From Marinagarivorans sp. (GTDB taxonomy: Bacteria; Pseudomonadota; Gammaproteobacteria; Pseudomonadales; Cellvibrionaceae), in contig JANQJB010000093.1 in the NCBI GenBank assembly GCA_028281865.1, positions 91,939 to 155,938 of the forward strand: a DNA stretch of 64,000 bases, read 5' to 3'. Below the pieces are notes generated by a model. That model had not been told where the DNA came from, did not search any database, and saw nothing but the letters and a program-made list of their open reading frames with translations. The translations under genes were made by a program, and so were the position numbers. The first letter of the stretch is position 1; the number at the start of each line of letters is the position of its first letter. This document shows positions 1 to 9,423 of the stretch, piece after piece.

Positions 1-665
1 ACACCAGTATGAAGCAAATTGCCCGCGATGCAGGCGTCGGCGACGCAACAATTTACAAATATTTTCCAAATAAAGACAAGCTTATCGTCGGCTTCTATGA
101 AGTGCGTGCCGAAGCGGCTTTGGCGGAGTACCGCGCCACTGAAGATATCGATCAATATAGTTTGCGCGAACGCATTCAATTACTGGTCGATACCTTATTG
201 GAGCAGCTAATCGGCGATCGGGAATTTGTCGAGCTCAGCATAAAACAATTCATTAAATCGCCACTGATACTATTGCGCGACGAATTAAACGCAGCAAAAG
301 CTTATCGCGAAGAATTCAGGCTTATATTGAAACGCGCTGAGGAACAGGACGGCTATCCAAAAATCCCACTACCAGAAGTGACTGCCAGTTTATTAGCTGA
401 TTTTTTATTTGGAATTATTTTATTCTGGATGAGAGACGACTCAGAAAACTTCAGCCACACTACACAGCTGGTCGACCTAAAAAGCAACTTAATCGATAGT
501 CTACTCAAAAGCGGCATTGTCAATAACGCTCTTGAGGTAATCGGATTTTTATTTAAAACCCAATTATTGCGCGCCGCCAATAGTGATGGACTTTTCCAAC
601 TACTCGATAGTTTTAAGGATTTTAGCTTTGACCGCTTAAAAAACGATACGGCAGGTAGTCACTGA
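1..665 (+). CDS. TetR/AcrR-family transcriptional regulator, 5' end outside the window
   Basis: The reading frame is open to the window edge; the residues just before the first internal Met (Thr-Ser) fit the usual TetR helix-turn-helix, so the true start lies upstream. The visible N-terminus has the recognition-helix pattern IAxxAGVGxATIYKYFxNKxxL, typical of TetR DNA-binding domains. The rest is a helical ligand-binding region with no recognisable ligand. Its stop overlaps the start of the next gene by one base (TGATG), so the two are probably co-transcribed and translationally coupled. By family it would be a ligand-responsive repressor of its own operon; that role is inferred. Confidence 0.88.
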   Translation, partial: TSMKQIARDAGVGDATIYKYFPNKDKLIVGFYEVRAEAALAEYRATEDIDQYSLRERIQLLVDTLLEQLIGDREFVELSIKQFIKSPLILLRDELNAAKAYREEFRLILKRAEEQDGYPKIPLPEVTASLLADFLFGIILFWMRDDSENFSHTTQLVDLKSNLIDSLLKSGIVNNALEVIGFLFKTQLLRAANSDGLFQLLDSFKDFSFDRLKNDTAGSH

Positions 666-1972
666 TGGAAAGCAAGGAAATAAAAACAGGAAAACTCGCA
701 CGTACACTTGCCGGAACAGGAATCGCAGCGTCAGCGAGCCTCAAGCATCTCGGCTATTTAAGTAAGAAGCCCTTTGCAGCGGATAAACAAAAACTGCGCG
801 ACGAATACCAAGAAACACTGGGACGAGCACTTTTTCACGGCTTAAGTCAATTGCGCGGCACCGCATTAAAAGCCTCACAAGTGCTGAGCATGGAATCAGA
901 TTTTATTCCCGAACGCGTCCGCAAAGAACTCGAACAGAGTTGTTATAAAGTCCCGCCGATTAATCGCGCACAAATGCGAAAGGTCTTTAAGGAGGAATTT
1001 GGATGCTCACCAAAACAATTATTTAGCCAGTTTGACCAAGAGCCATTTGCCGCAGCAAGTTTGGGGCAAGTCCATTTAGCCGAGCTCGAAAATGGAAGAA
1101 AAGTAGCGGTAAAAGTGCAATACCCGGGAATTAAAGAGTCTATCGACAGCGACTTGAAAATCATTTCTACCTTATGCACAACGCTTGCTGCTGCGAGCAG
1201 CGCCGTGCCCAATCGAAGTGTTCTCAATACCGCTTTTGATATGATTCGAGAACAACTGCTTGAGGAAATTGATTATGAAAGAGAAGCCGATAACACTCGC
1301 TGGTTCCAAGAGCACTTAATCCATCCCAATATTACAATCCCATCTGTTATTGAAAACCTCAGTCGGATGAAAATTATTACTTTTGAGTTTCTAAATGGGC
1401 TGCATGTCGACGGCTGGCTTGCAAAACAACCAACACAGGAAGAAAGAAATCGCATTGGACAAATAATTTTCGACACATTTTTATTTACGTCGTTTGAACT
1501 GAAAAGTATCCATGCAGACCCTCACATGGGTAATTATCTGTTTTTAGAAAACGGAGATATCGGCCTATTAGATTTTGGTTGTATAAAACATCTAGATCAT
1601 GATTTTGTTGATAAAATTCGCAAGCTCTATAGTGCGCTTGTCAATAGCGATATTGAAAGTACTATCACGAGTTATAAATCGCTTAACATACTCGCAGAAA
1701 GCATAGATACAAAAACCTACTTAGATGAAATAAAACCCGGTCTCGAAGGTTTACAGCAGTGGACTGTCGAACCCTTCAAGGTAGCCCGTTATGATTTCGG
1801 ACAACTCAAAGTCCCACCTAAAATGACGGCGCAGCAACAAAAAAAAGCCGTTCCGCATTTTAACGGTTTTAAACGTGACCAAATGTATTTTGACCGCAAC
1901 TTTGCCGGTATTTTTCAACTACTAAAAAAAATCGGTGCAGTTGTAAAAACAGAAAATAGCTGGATCACGTAA
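665..1972 (+). CDS. ABC1/AarF/UbiB-family atypical kinase-like protein
   Basis: A 435-aa protein with the landmarks of the ABC1 (UbiB/ADCK) fold. They are an Ala-rich loop AAASLGQVH at about 129-137 in place of a Gly-rich loop, the ATP-site Lys at 150 (VAVKVQYPG), Glu/Asp-rich EEIDYEREAD near 200-209, the catalytic loop HADPHMGN at 283-290 and DFG at 303-305. The family signature KxGQ is KASQ here (69-72), so Gly is replaced by Ser. Members act as ATPases or kinases in ubiquinone or lipid metabolism; this TetR-linked subgroup has no firmly assigned substrate, so no symbol is given. It starts inside the stop codon of the upstream TetR gene. Confidence 0.88.
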   Translation: MESKEIKTGKLARTLAGTGIAASASLKHLGYLSKKPFAADKQKLRDEYQETLGRALFHGLSQLRGTALKASQVLSMESDFIPERVRKELEQSCYKVPPINRAQMRKVFKEEFGCSPKQLFSQFDQEPFAAASLGQVHLAELENGRKVAVKVQYPGIKESIDSDLKIISTLCTTLAAASSAVPNRSVLNTAFDMIREQLLEEIDYEREADNTRWFQEHLIHPNITIPSVIENLSRMKIITFEFLNGLHVDGWLAKQPTQEERNRIGQIIFDTFLFTSFELKSIHADPHMGNYLFLENGDIGLLDFGCIKHLDHDFVDKIRKLYSALVNSDIESTITSYKSLNILAESIDTKTYLDEIKPGLEGLQQWTVEPFKVARYDFGQLKVPPKMTAQQQKKAVPHFNGFKRDQMYFDRNFAGIFQLLKKIGAVVKTENSWIT

Positions 1973-2140
1973 AAGATCAAAAAACCGGTAATATAGTTAA
2001 ATGAAATAAACGATATAAGTTTTCTGGCTCGAGCTAAGCCCTAACCCGGAAATGTGTCGAAGGCACACTTATCTCAATTTACCTTCTTGCTATAGCAAAG
2101 GCTACAATAAACAAATTTCCAACTAATTCTGTCAAATAGC

Positions 2141-2935
2141 ATGTCGAAATATATTAAAAAGCTTTCCGTCGTCGCTATCACACTAACAGCACTGCTCTAC
2201 ATCTCAGCGTGCTCTTTCTTATATGTCGCTCAAGATGCACTGCTTTACCACCCTACTCCAGCAAAATACAGCGATAACGTCGACAGCTTCTACCTTGAAA
2301 ATCAGGGCGAAAAGATTAAAGTTTGGGAATTAAACCCTGGCCAGCCGCACGCCATTCTCTATTTTGGTGGCAATGCCGAAGCCGTCGAAAAACGTTTTGC
2401 TTGGCTAAAAGAAAATGTGAGTGAATACACTGTCTACTTGCTCAATTATCGGAGCTTCGGCGGCAGTTCGGGGAAACCGAGTGAGGCTGCACTATTGTCT
2501 GATGCGGTCGCACTTTACAAACACGCAAACGCCAAACATCAAAGTATTTCATCCATCGGACGCAGCCTGGGCACCGGTATTGCGGTTTATTTAGCGTCCG
2601 AATTCCCGCTAGAACGTATCGTATTGATCACACCTTACGACAGTATTTTAGCGGTCGCCAAAAATCAGTATCCGTTCTTTCCTGTAAAACTCTTACTGCG
2701 TGACACCTACAGATCAATCGAAAGAGCCCCCAAGGTTAAAAGCAAAGTCTTATTATTGCTGGCAGAAAAAGATCGTATTACACCATTGGAAAATGGTTTA
2801 GCCTTGATGAAAGCTCTAAAAAATGCAGAAGTATCTTATGAAATTTTTGCCGGTTCACGGCACAATAATATTGCACGCAATGCGCTCTATCACCAAAAAA
2901 TCAAGGAGTTTATGCGCATCGCAGCATCTGATTGA
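2141..2935 (+). CDS. Alpha/beta hydrolase, probable lipoprotein
   Basis: A 264-aa protein beginning with a hydrophobic segment that ends in a lipobox-like ISAC (Cys24), so it is probably exported and lipidated. The hydrolase core shows the nucleophile elbow GRSLG (Ser142), a late acid in AEKDRITP (Asp211) and the catalytic His in SRHNN (His241). An oxyanion-type YFGGN strand lies at 74-78. It resembles the BEM46/YfhR-like serine hydrolases; the substrate is unknown. It stands alone between the ABC1 gene and ettA. Confidence 0.83.
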   Translation: MSKYIKKLSVVAITLTALLYISACSFLYVAQDALLYHPTPAKYSDNVDSFYLENQGEKIKVWELNPGQPHAILYFGGNAEAVEKRFAWLKENVSEYTVYLLNYRSFGGSSGKPSEAALLSDAVALYKHANAKHQSISSIGRSLGTGIAVYLASEFPLERIVLITPYDSILAVAKNQYPFFPVKLLLRDTYRSIERAPKVKSKVLLLLAEKDRITPLENGLALMKALKNAEVSYEIFAGSRHNNIARNALYHQKIKEFMRIAASD

Positions 2936-3064
2936 ACAGAAGCAAACACAAAACAAACTTGTAAGTGTGTTTCTCTGAATAAATCCGTTGCACCCCTTCC
3001 CAGCCAGGTGTACCGTATCGCCCTTTATTCTCGCCTCCGTTTTGACTGTCTAAGGTAAACAAAT

Positions 3065-4729
3065 ATGGCTCAATACGTCTACACAATGAACCGGGTGGGC
3101 AAGATTGTTCCTCCCAAACGCGAAATTCTCAAAGACATTTCGCTGTCATTTTTTCCCGGCGCCAAAATTGGTGTGCTGGGATTAAACGGCGCGGGAAAAT
3201 CGACACTTTTGCGCATCATGGCCGGCGTCGATAAAGACTTTCACGGAGAAGCGCGACCAATGCCGGATATCAAAGTCGGTTATTTAGCGCAGGAACCGCA
3301 GTTAAACGAAGAAAAAGATGTACGTGGTAATGTTGAGGAAGGTGTTCAGGAAGCCGTCGATGCTCTGGCTGAACTCGATAAAATTTACGCTGAATACGCA
3401 GAGCCCGATGCTGACTTCGATGCCCTGGCTAAGCGTCAAAGCGAAGCCGAAAATATTATCCAAGCTTGGGACGCCCACAACCTCGACCACAAACTCGAAG
3501 TTGCCGCAGACTCGTTACGCTTGCCCCCATGGGATGCCAAGGTAAGCAAATTGTCTGGTGGAGAACGGCGGCGTGTTGCGCTTTGCCGTCTATTATTGTC
3601 CCGCCCCGATATGTTGTTGCTTGATGAGCCAACCAACCATCTCGATGCGGAGTCGGTTTATTGGCTCGAACAATTCCTACAAGAATTTCCCGGCACAGTG
3701 GTAGCCATCACCCATGATCGTTACTTCCTCGATAATGCAGCCGGTTGGATACTTGAGCTCGATCGTGGTTACGGTATTCCATACGAAGGAAATTATTCGA
3801 CCTGGCTCGAAGCAAAAGAAAAAAGGCTGGAACAAGAAGCGCGCAGCGAAGTCGCTCAACAAAAAACACTAAAGGCAGAATTGGAGTGGGTGCGGCAAAA
3901 CCCCAAAGGCCGGCGCAGCAAAAATAAGGCGCGCCTGGCACGTTTTGAAGAAATGCAAAGCCAGGAATTTCAGCAACGCAATGAGACCAATGAAATTTAT
4001 ATACCACCCGGTGAACGTTTGGGCGATAAAGTTATAGAATTTCACCATGTAACAAAAGGTTTTGGCGAGCGCTTACTAATCGACGACTTGAGTTTTTCTA
4101 TCCCTAAAGGCGCAATTGTTGGCATCGTTGGCGGCAATGGCGCAGGAAAATCGACGTTGTTTAGGATGATTGCAGGAACAGAGAAACCCGACAGTGGCGA
4201 TATCGCTCTTGGTGAAACCGTCAACATTGCCTACGTTGAACAAAGCCGCGAAAACCTACAAAACGATAAAACCGTATGGGAGGCAATTTCTGATGGTCAA
4301 GATATTCTTCGCATCGGCAACTACGAAGTAAGCTCCCGCTCGTATGTTGGACGTTTTAATTTTAAAGGCACAGACCAACAAAAACGCGTTGGCGATTTAT
4401 CAGGTGGAGAGCGCGGTCGCTTACATTTAGCTAACACCTTAAAACAAGGCGCCAATGTACTGCTACTCGACGAACCTTCCAACGATTTAGATGTAGAAAC
4501 TCTTCGCGCACTTGAAGAGGCAATTTTAGCCTATCCCGGTTGCGCGTTAATTATTTCACACGATCGTTGGTTTTTAGATCGCATAGCCACGCATATTATG
4601 GCGTATGAAGGCGATAGTGAGGTTGTATTTTTTGAGGGCAATTACAGCGAGTATCACGACGACTTTGTTGCACGCAAAGGACAGAATGCTCAACCCAAAA
4701 GAGTGAAATACAAGCCACTTAAAACCTAA
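3065..4729 (+). CDS. ettA: Energy-dependent translational throttle protein EttA (ABC-F)
   Basis: A 554-aa cytoplasmic ABC-F protein with two ATP-binding domains and no membrane segments. Walker A motifs are GLNGAGKST (about 39-47) and GGNGAGKST (about 357), with signature motifs LSGGERRRV (about 163) and LSGGERGRL (about 445). A charged linker around 240-310 contains the WVRQNPKGRRSKNKARL region typical of EttA/YjjK. EttA binds the ribosomal E site and gates entry into elongation according to the ATP/ADP ratio. Length and N-terminus (MAQYVYTMNRVGK) match the family closely. The gene is followed by a 13-bp inverted repeat shared with the convergent gene. Confidence 0.97.
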   Translation: MAQYVYTMNRVGKIVPPKREILKDISLSFFPGAKIGVLGLNGAGKSTLLRIMAGVDKDFHGEARPMPDIKVGYLAQEPQLNEEKDVRGNVEEGVQEAVDALAELDKIYAEYAEPDADFDALAKRQSEAENIIQAWDAHNLDHKLEVAADSLRLPPWDAKVSKLSGGERRRVALCRLLLSRPDMLLLDEPTNHLDAESVYWLEQFLQEFPGTVVAITHDRYFLDNAAGWILELDRGYGIPYEGNYSTWLEAKEKRLEQEARSEVAQQKTLKAELEWVRQNPKGRRSKNKARLARFEEMQSQEFQQRNETNEIYIPPGERLGDKVIEFHHVTKGFGERLLIDDLSFSIPKGAIVGIVGGNGAGKSTLFRMIAGTEKPDSGDIALGETVNIAYVEQSRENLQNDKTVWEAISDGQDILRIGNYEVSSRSYVGRFNFKGTDQQKRVGDLSGGERGRLHLANTLKQGANVLLLDEPSNDLDVETLRALEEAILAYPGCALIISHDRWFLDRIATHIMAYEGDSEVVFFEGNYSEYHDDFVARKGQNAQPKRVKYKPLKT

Positions 4730-4742
4730 TAATTTAAATTTA

Positions 4743-4790
4743 ATTGCAACCTTTAGTGGGCTCCGCTGAGAACCTAATAAAGGTTGCAAT
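4743..4790. terminator. Inverted repeat between convergent genes
   Basis: ATTGCAACCTTTA at 4743-4755 is perfectly complementary to TAAAGGTTGCAAT at 4778-4790, with a 22-base loop. It sits between ettA (plus) and the PPOX gene (minus) and could terminate both. There is no long T-run, so termination is inferred from position and symmetry. Confidence 0.5.
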
Positions 4791-4793
4791 AAA

Positions 4794-5414
4794 TTAATAC
4801 ATCGTCTTTTTTACTCTTTCCGGATACGCCTTATCATAATCTTCTGCACTAAATTCGGCGTTATTTTTTTCAGCGCAGTATTGCAACATTTCACCAAGGC
4901 TCGGTAATTCTGATCGTACCAATTTAGCTTCATTTTCCCACAGGCTTGAACGTTTTAACGCTTTGGGGCACTGAACAAAAGCTTTTTCAACAAAAACCTC
5001 AATGACACTGCTAGCGGCCTTTCCATTCACAGAAAAACTTTCACAAAGTGCTTCATCGACAATAATCTCCGCAGTTCCAGCAACTCGCAGAGTCTCGCCA
5101 ACACCCGGAATTAAAAAAATAATACCAACGTTCTTGTTCGCAACAATATTTTTTAAAGAGTCGAGGCGATTGTTTCCGCGTCGATCAGGAATATGCAGAG
5201 TTTTTTCATCAACCACTTGCACAAACCCCGCGGGGTCACCTCTTGGTGAACAATCAACACCCTTTTCACCGTAGGTGGATAAAATTAAAAAAGGTGCCTT
5301 ATGGATAAACGCCTGATAGTGAGGACTTAGGTATGAAAGTTCTTTCCACAGTGAAGCTTTAGCGGGCTCGCCGTACAAAGTACACAATTCTTCCACCGAC
5401 TTTATCTTTTTCAT
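4794..5414 (-). CDS. PPOX-class FMN-dependent flavoprotein (DR_2398-like)
   Basis: A 206-aa protein of the pyridoxamine 5'-phosphate oxidase-like split-barrel fold. The segment from about 38 to 80 (FLILSTYGEKGVDCSPRGDPAGFV followed by LHIPDRRGNNRLDSL) matches the PPOX-class FMN enzymes of the DR_2398 subgroup. A downstream GVGETLRVAGTAEI strand is also typical. Proteins of this group bind FMN, but their physiological substrate is unknown and true PNPOx activity should not be assumed. It is a single gene, convergent with ettA. Confidence 0.85.
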   Translation of the reverse strand: MKKIKSVEELCTLYGEPAKASLWKELSYLSPHYQAFIHKAPFLILSTYGEKGVDCSPRGDPAGFVQVVDEKTLHIPDRRGNNRLDSLKNIVANKNVGIIFLIPGVGETLRVAGTAEIIVDEALCESFSVNGKAASSVIEVFVEKAFVQCPKALKRSSLWENEAKLVRSELPSLGEMLQYCAEKNNAEFSAEDYDKAYPERVKKTMY

Positions 5415-5631
5415 TTATCGATCCTTTCTAAAACAATGTACCAAAATTAGTAAAACCAAATCCAAAATACTGGTAGGCAGAAACGCAAAAAGTATAGCAA
5501 ATCAACTAGCTCTCACCAATTCCCTCTCGCACGTCCCAAAACGAATAACTTCATTATATAACTCGATGTCAAAAACAATCCAAGGTCAACGCCCCTCCGT
5601 AAAGATAGCTAATCCATAAAGTATTCAGACC

Positions 5632-6186
5632 ATGAACCACAACATTTTTATTTTATTATTGTTGATTGTTATGACTTCAGCCTGTAGCAACATAGCTAAT
5701 ACACCTAGCTCAGAGCACCAGCCGGCATTACTTTTGGAGCATTTTTTTAACGGCAACTTAACCGCTCACGGCATCGTTAAAAATCGCAAGGGTGATGTAA
5801 TCCGCACGTTTAACGCCACTATCGACGCAAGTTGGGAGGGCGACACCGGGGTACTCGAAGAAGACTTCATTTTTGACGACGGAGAGAAGCAACAACGTAT
5901 CTGGACTCTGACGAAGCAGCAACGCGATCATTATATTGGCACAGCGGGTGATGTGGTTGGCGAAGCAAAACTAAACCTTAGTGGCAATAGACTTTTTATC
6001 AAGTATGTTCTGCAGGTTCCCTATAAGGGCCGTTTAATCGACGTTAAAGTCGATGACCGCATGTACCTTGTTTCACCTGATGTCCTGATTAACGAATCGC
6101 TGCTTTATAAATGGGGTTTTAAAGTAGGCTCAGTGAGCCTCGTTATCCTGCGACCTAGCCAGCCCAAACTGACCCATTTGCTCTAG
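5632..6186 (+). CDS. DUF3833-family lipoprotein
   Basis: A 184-aa protein with a hydrophobic signal ending in TSAC (Cys18), a lipobox. The mature part begins with LLLEHFFNGNLTAHGIVKNR and continues with alternating beta-like strands (IWTLTK, HYIGTAGDVVGEA, MYLVSPDVLINES), the pattern of DUF3833 lipoproteins. No catalytic motif is evident and the function is unknown. A single gene with about 215 bases of non-coding sequence upstream. Confidence 0.8.
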   Translation: MNHNIFILLLLIVMTSACSNIANTPSSEHQPALLLEHFFNGNLTAHGIVKNRKGDVIRTFNATIDASWEGDTGVLEEDFIFDDGEKQQRIWTLTKQQRDHYIGTAGDVVGEAKLNLSGNRLFIKYVLQVPYKGRLIDVKVDDRMYLVSPDVLINESLLYKWGFKVGSVSLVILRPSQPKLTHLL

Positions 6187-6300
6187 GTATTGGCGCATAT
6201 CGCGCACCTCACGGTGTGATCGCAAAGTGGTGTTTTTAGCCGACGACGAACTACACTTAAGGATACCTACGTAGAATATGCATACTGGAGCCCAAGCGCT

Positions 6301-6693
6301 ATGTCAGAACTTCCTCATGAAGAGCGCCGACAATACAGCCGCGTCCCGTTTGAAGCTGACGTGACTATCATTCAAGACTCTCACACCTTCGACGCACAAC
6401 TAGTCGATATTTCATTAAATGGCCTACTTGTTAACACACCCGCAAGCTACCAAATTCGAACAGACTTGCCTTGCACGGTAAAAATCAGTTTGGCTGACGA
6501 AGTAGAAATCCAGATGCTGGTGACGCTGGTGCACAGCAGTTCAAGCTGCTTGGGTTTCCACTGCACAAGCATTGATATGGACAGCATGGTGCATTTGCGA
6601 AGGGTGATGGAATTTAATATTGAAGATCCGATGGCGCCTGACCGCGTGCTCGCAGAACTCGTAAAAAAGCAGCAGCAAGCGTCGCAACAATAA
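6301..6693 (+). CDS. PilZ-domain protein
   Basis: A 130-aa protein that is essentially one PilZ domain. The c-di-GMP binding motifs are present: RRQYSR near residue 10 (RxxxR) and DISLNGLLV around 37-45 (DxSxxG). It probably acts as a soluble adaptor that changes conformation on c-di-GMP binding. It shares no operon with an obvious enzyme or appendage gene, so its target cannot be told from context. A second PilZ protein is encoded at 10175-10720. Confidence 0.88.
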   Translation: MSELPHEERRQYSRVPFEADVTIIQDSHTFDAQLVDISLNGLLVNTPASYQIRTDLPCTVKISLADEVEIQMLVTLVHSSSSCLGFHCTSIDMDSMVHLRRVMEFNIEDPMAPDRVLAELVKKQQQASQQ

Positions 6694-6736
6694 AGACCGG
6701 CTCGCACACTAATCTATACGCATTAAGCATTTGCTA

Positions 6737-7231
6737 TCAAAGCTGCTCCATAATCTCTTCCATTTGCGCGTTGCGCTCGTCCATCTTTTTTTGAACGTTG
6801 CGCGCCTCTTGCATGACTTGCTGAATATTTCCAGGTGTCGGCAGAGTGTCGCCAGGACTTAAAGAGCCATCGGTTTGCATGGAATTGGATTTTTTGAAAG
6901 CGGGGATCGAGGGTGGTTGCTCTATAGAATTCACTGTAGCGGGATCGATAGTTACCACTGTTGCCTCGGCGACTTTCTCCCCGGCAGGCGCTTGCTGTGA
7001 ATAATGAACAACGCCGCGCTCATCTACCCATTTGTGAACAGAGACCGGCTTGGACTCAGAAAGCCCGACATCAGGCATAGACAAATCCGGCATATCAATC
7101 TTTGATGGCATTAAAGAACTCAAGCTAAAGCCCTGTAACGGCGACTTACCTGTCATCAAATACATTGCATAGTTCGACATACCGACCATCACAACAACCA
7201 TCATGACAGCTTTGAAAATTATCTTTTTCAT
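6737..7231 (-). CDS. DUF4124-domain membrane-anchored protein
   Basis: A 164-aa protein with an N-terminal hydrophobic segment (about 5-27), probably a signal anchor. It is followed by a DUF4124 domain around 65-90: VHKWVDERGVVHYSQQAP, the hallmark W-D-x-G-x-V-x-Y-S pattern. The C-terminus (about 130-164) is charged and helical. Function is unknown; DUF4124 proteins are typically periplasmic. It is convergent with the preceding PilZ gene. Confidence 0.8.
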   Translation of the reverse strand: MKKIIFKAVMMVVVMVGMSNYAMYLMTGKSPLQGFSLSSLMPSKIDMPDLSMPDVGLSESKPVSVHKWVDERGVVHYSQQAPAGEKVAEATVVTIDPATVNSIEQPPSIPAFKKSNSMQTDGSLSPGDTLPTPGNIQQVMQEARNVQKKMDERNAQMEEIMEQL

Positions 7232-7453
7232 TGTCTGCTTCCTGTGTCCTATATACTCGATTCAAGCCGGATCTCGACTCAAATCCATACCTCGATTGAA
7301 GCTCACATAACGCCCAAATAACTCGAAGTAGATCACATTTCGACCCACTTTCTCTTCGATTATAGCCTGCTCAGTTTATCAACCTTAGACCTTTAAAGCC
7401 TAGGAGACGACTGATTCAAACCTTTGAGCAATACCCATGTAACCTTCTATCTA

Positions 7454-8323
7454 TTATCCAACGAAACGATTTTCCGTTGTACCGGCAACATCGACACGAA
7501 CTTTGAATACCGACCCCGATTCGGGGAATTTTTGCAGTTCTTCTTCGGATCGATTACCGACACTCGTAATGTAAAGCGTCTTTAAATCTTCGTCACCAAA
7601 AGCCACCATGGTTGGACAGCGGGCGGGAACAGCTATTTCTTGCACAATTTCGCCCTTGGGATTTAAGCGCACCACTCGCTGCCCCTCGTAAAGCGCCGTC
7701 CAATAATAGCCTTCGCTATCAACAGCAGCTCCGTCTGGGCGGCCTTCACCATGGGGAAATTGGTGAAACACACGGCAATTGCTTACCTCGCCTTGTTCTA
7801 TATCAAAGTCGCAAACTTGAATGGCATGGCTCGGCGTATCCGCGTAATAAAGTGCTCGATTATCGAGACTAAAAGCAATCCCATTAGCAGTAAGTAAATT
7901 ATCAATCCATTTCGTTGCTACACCTTCACCAGTCAGCGAATAAATACTCGCACCCCCATGATCTTTTGGCGGATAAACACTACCGGCCCAAAGTCGGCCC
8001 ATCGCATCACAGCGTCCGTCATTAAAACGGTTTTTATCCAACCCTTCCTCCGGATCACAGATAAACATGCGATTGGTATTCCAACCATCTAAGGTAAAGT
8101 AACCATTGCGCATTGCCAGGATAAAACCTCCCTTTTCGCGCAATGCAAAGCAGCCAATCTCTTCGTCAAACTGTAAATATTCGTCGCGGCCAGTTTTTGG
8201 GTCGAGACGATGGAGTTGGCAGGCATTGATATCAACCCAATATAGGACCTGTTCTTTTTCATCCCAGCGCGGACATTCGCCCAAATTTGCGCGAATTGAT
8301 AATGCCACTTCGACTTTGCTCAT
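7454..8323 (-). CDS. SMP-30/gluconolactonase-family beta-propeller hydrolase
   Basis: A 289-aa six-bladed propeller protein of the SMP-30/Gnl/LRE family. The metal-site residues expected from the family are visible: Glu16 (LGECPRW), Asn101 (RFNDGRCD), Asn147 (TANGIAFS) and Asp197 (RPDGAAVD). Such enzymes hydrolyse sugar lactones (gluconolactone, arabinolactone and others); the sugar cannot be assigned here because no sugar dehydrogenase or transporter lies alongside. No signal peptide is seen, so it is cytoplasmic. A single gene. Confidence 0.9.
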   Translation of the reverse strand: MSKVEVALSIRANLGECPRWDEKEQVLYWVDINACQLHRLDPKTGRDEYLQFDEEIGCFALREKGGFILAMRNGYFTLDGWNTNRMFICDPEEGLDKNRFNDGRCDAMGRLWAGSVYPPKDHGGASIYSLTGEGVATKWIDNLLTANGIAFSLDNRALYYADTPSHAIQVCDFDIEQGEVSNCRVFHQFPHGEGRPDGAAVDSEGYYWTALYEGQRVVRLNPKGEIVQEIAVPARCPTMVAFGDEDLKTLYITSVGNRSEEELQKFPESGSVFKVRVDVAGTTENRFVG

Positions 8324-8571
8324 AGTTCAATCTCACTTGCGGAATTTTAAAAGGAGCAATGATCGCACAGAGCCGATTGCATTCCAAACCGGGATTAATT
8401 GTGACGAAGCAATAATTTATCGCACTATTGCTTGATAGGTCATATGACAAAGGTCATTGGCTGAGGCAATAGGATAGACACTATTCTCAAAGACAAAGGG
8501 GGAGCCATCTGTGCAATTGCAGTTAGCGCAACGCTCAAACTTATCCAACAATAATTATACGTTTAATCGAA

Positions 8572-9186
8572 TTAAAATTTTCGCTTAAAAGTTTTTATTC
8601 GAGGCTCTTTAGGAGGCAAAGTACTGTAGCGCTTAAAGCCCGGAGCTAAATATTCAATTTGGTCGCCCCTTATTCTATCGCTATTAATTAACGCTAAATA
8701 TTCGGAAGGATTAGGTCGATAGGGCAATGCGATTAAATCCATATCTATTTCTGACAATAAGCGGTTACCTTTGTGCTGATTACAACGCTTGCAAGCTGTC
8801 ACAACATTCTCCCACTTATCTAAACCGCCACGACTTGTCGGCAACACATGGTCTCGTGATAAATCGGACACGTTAAAAAAATAACCGCAATACATGCATT
8901 GCCGCTTATCACGATTAAATAGTGCGGTATTGGTTAGCGGAGGAACTTTCCGCACCGGAGTCATACGTTCACCATCACAGGCAATGATTGCCGGCAATTC
9001 CAACACGGTTTGTGCTCCGGTTAAACGCGAACGCCCACCATGAACTTTTTTTACAATACCACCTAGAGCCCACGCAACTAAGTCGCGCGAATACATGCAA
9101 ACACCTTCTTTCCAATGCAACCATTCTATTGGTTGCCCGGCCATGTTAAGCCTTAAAATGCGTGCTTCCATATAGTAATCTCGCAA
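8572..9186 (-). CDS. HNH endonuclease-family protein
   Basis: A protein of up to 204 aa with a central HNH domain. A zinc-binding CxxC (RQCMYCGYFF) is followed by LSRDHVLPTSRGG (HNH His), WENVVTACKRCNQHKGNR (Asn, second CxxC and final His). This is the architecture of small stand-alone HNH proteins common in gammaproteobacterial chromosomes, whose physiological role is unclear. The sixth codon (Met, at 9171) may be the real start, because the family usually begins with MEARxLRLNxxGxP. The upstream neighbour is the long non-coding stretch at 9187-10174. Confidence 0.83.
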   Translation of the reverse strand: MRDYYMEARILRLNMAGQPIEWLHWKEGVCMYSRDLVAWALGGIVKKVHGGRSRLTGAQTVLELPAIIACDGERMTPVRKVPPLTNTALFNRDKRQCMYCGYFFNVSDLSRDHVLPTSRGGLDKWENVVTACKRCNQHKGNRLLSEIDMDLIALPYRPNPSEYLALINSDRIRGDQIEYLAPGFKRYSTLPPKEPRIKTFKRKF

Positions 9187-9292
9187 AATGTTTTAAGCCA
9201 TTTGTTAAAAAAAATGTACGGCAAATTAGTTTATTCACATAAATTTCCGGTTATAGCGAATTATGCTCGGCTCATTGCGCCCCCAGAAGCGA

Positions 9293-9325
9293 AAAACCCC
9301 GCTGCGGTATGACAAGCGGGGTTTT
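9293..9325 (-). terminator. Strong rho-independent terminator
   Basis: AAAACCCCGCT (9293-9303) pairs perfectly with AGCGGGGTTTT (9315-9325) across an 11-base loop. Read on the minus strand, the stem ends in a run of five T residues (GGGGTTTTT), so it should terminate a minus-strand transcript arriving from about 9.3-9.55 kb; read on the plus strand it has only four T. No protein gene supports that transcript, which points to a small RNA or a leader upstream of the HNH gene. Confidence 0.75.
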
Positions 9326-9423
9326 AGAATTCGGTAATCAGCGAGTTTGGAAGCTACAGGTTTTTTGTTGAAATATAACCTGTGGGGGTGATGGGGACCG
9401 TGCGTCGAATGATGCATCGATGA

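Noticed and set aside
9235..9417. His-rich 60-codon minus-strand frame (MHHSTHGPHHPHR start) as a his-type leader peptide
   Set aside because: The frame reads through the terminator at 9293-9325, there is no good ribosome-binding site, and no histidine gene follows. Chance composition is more likely.
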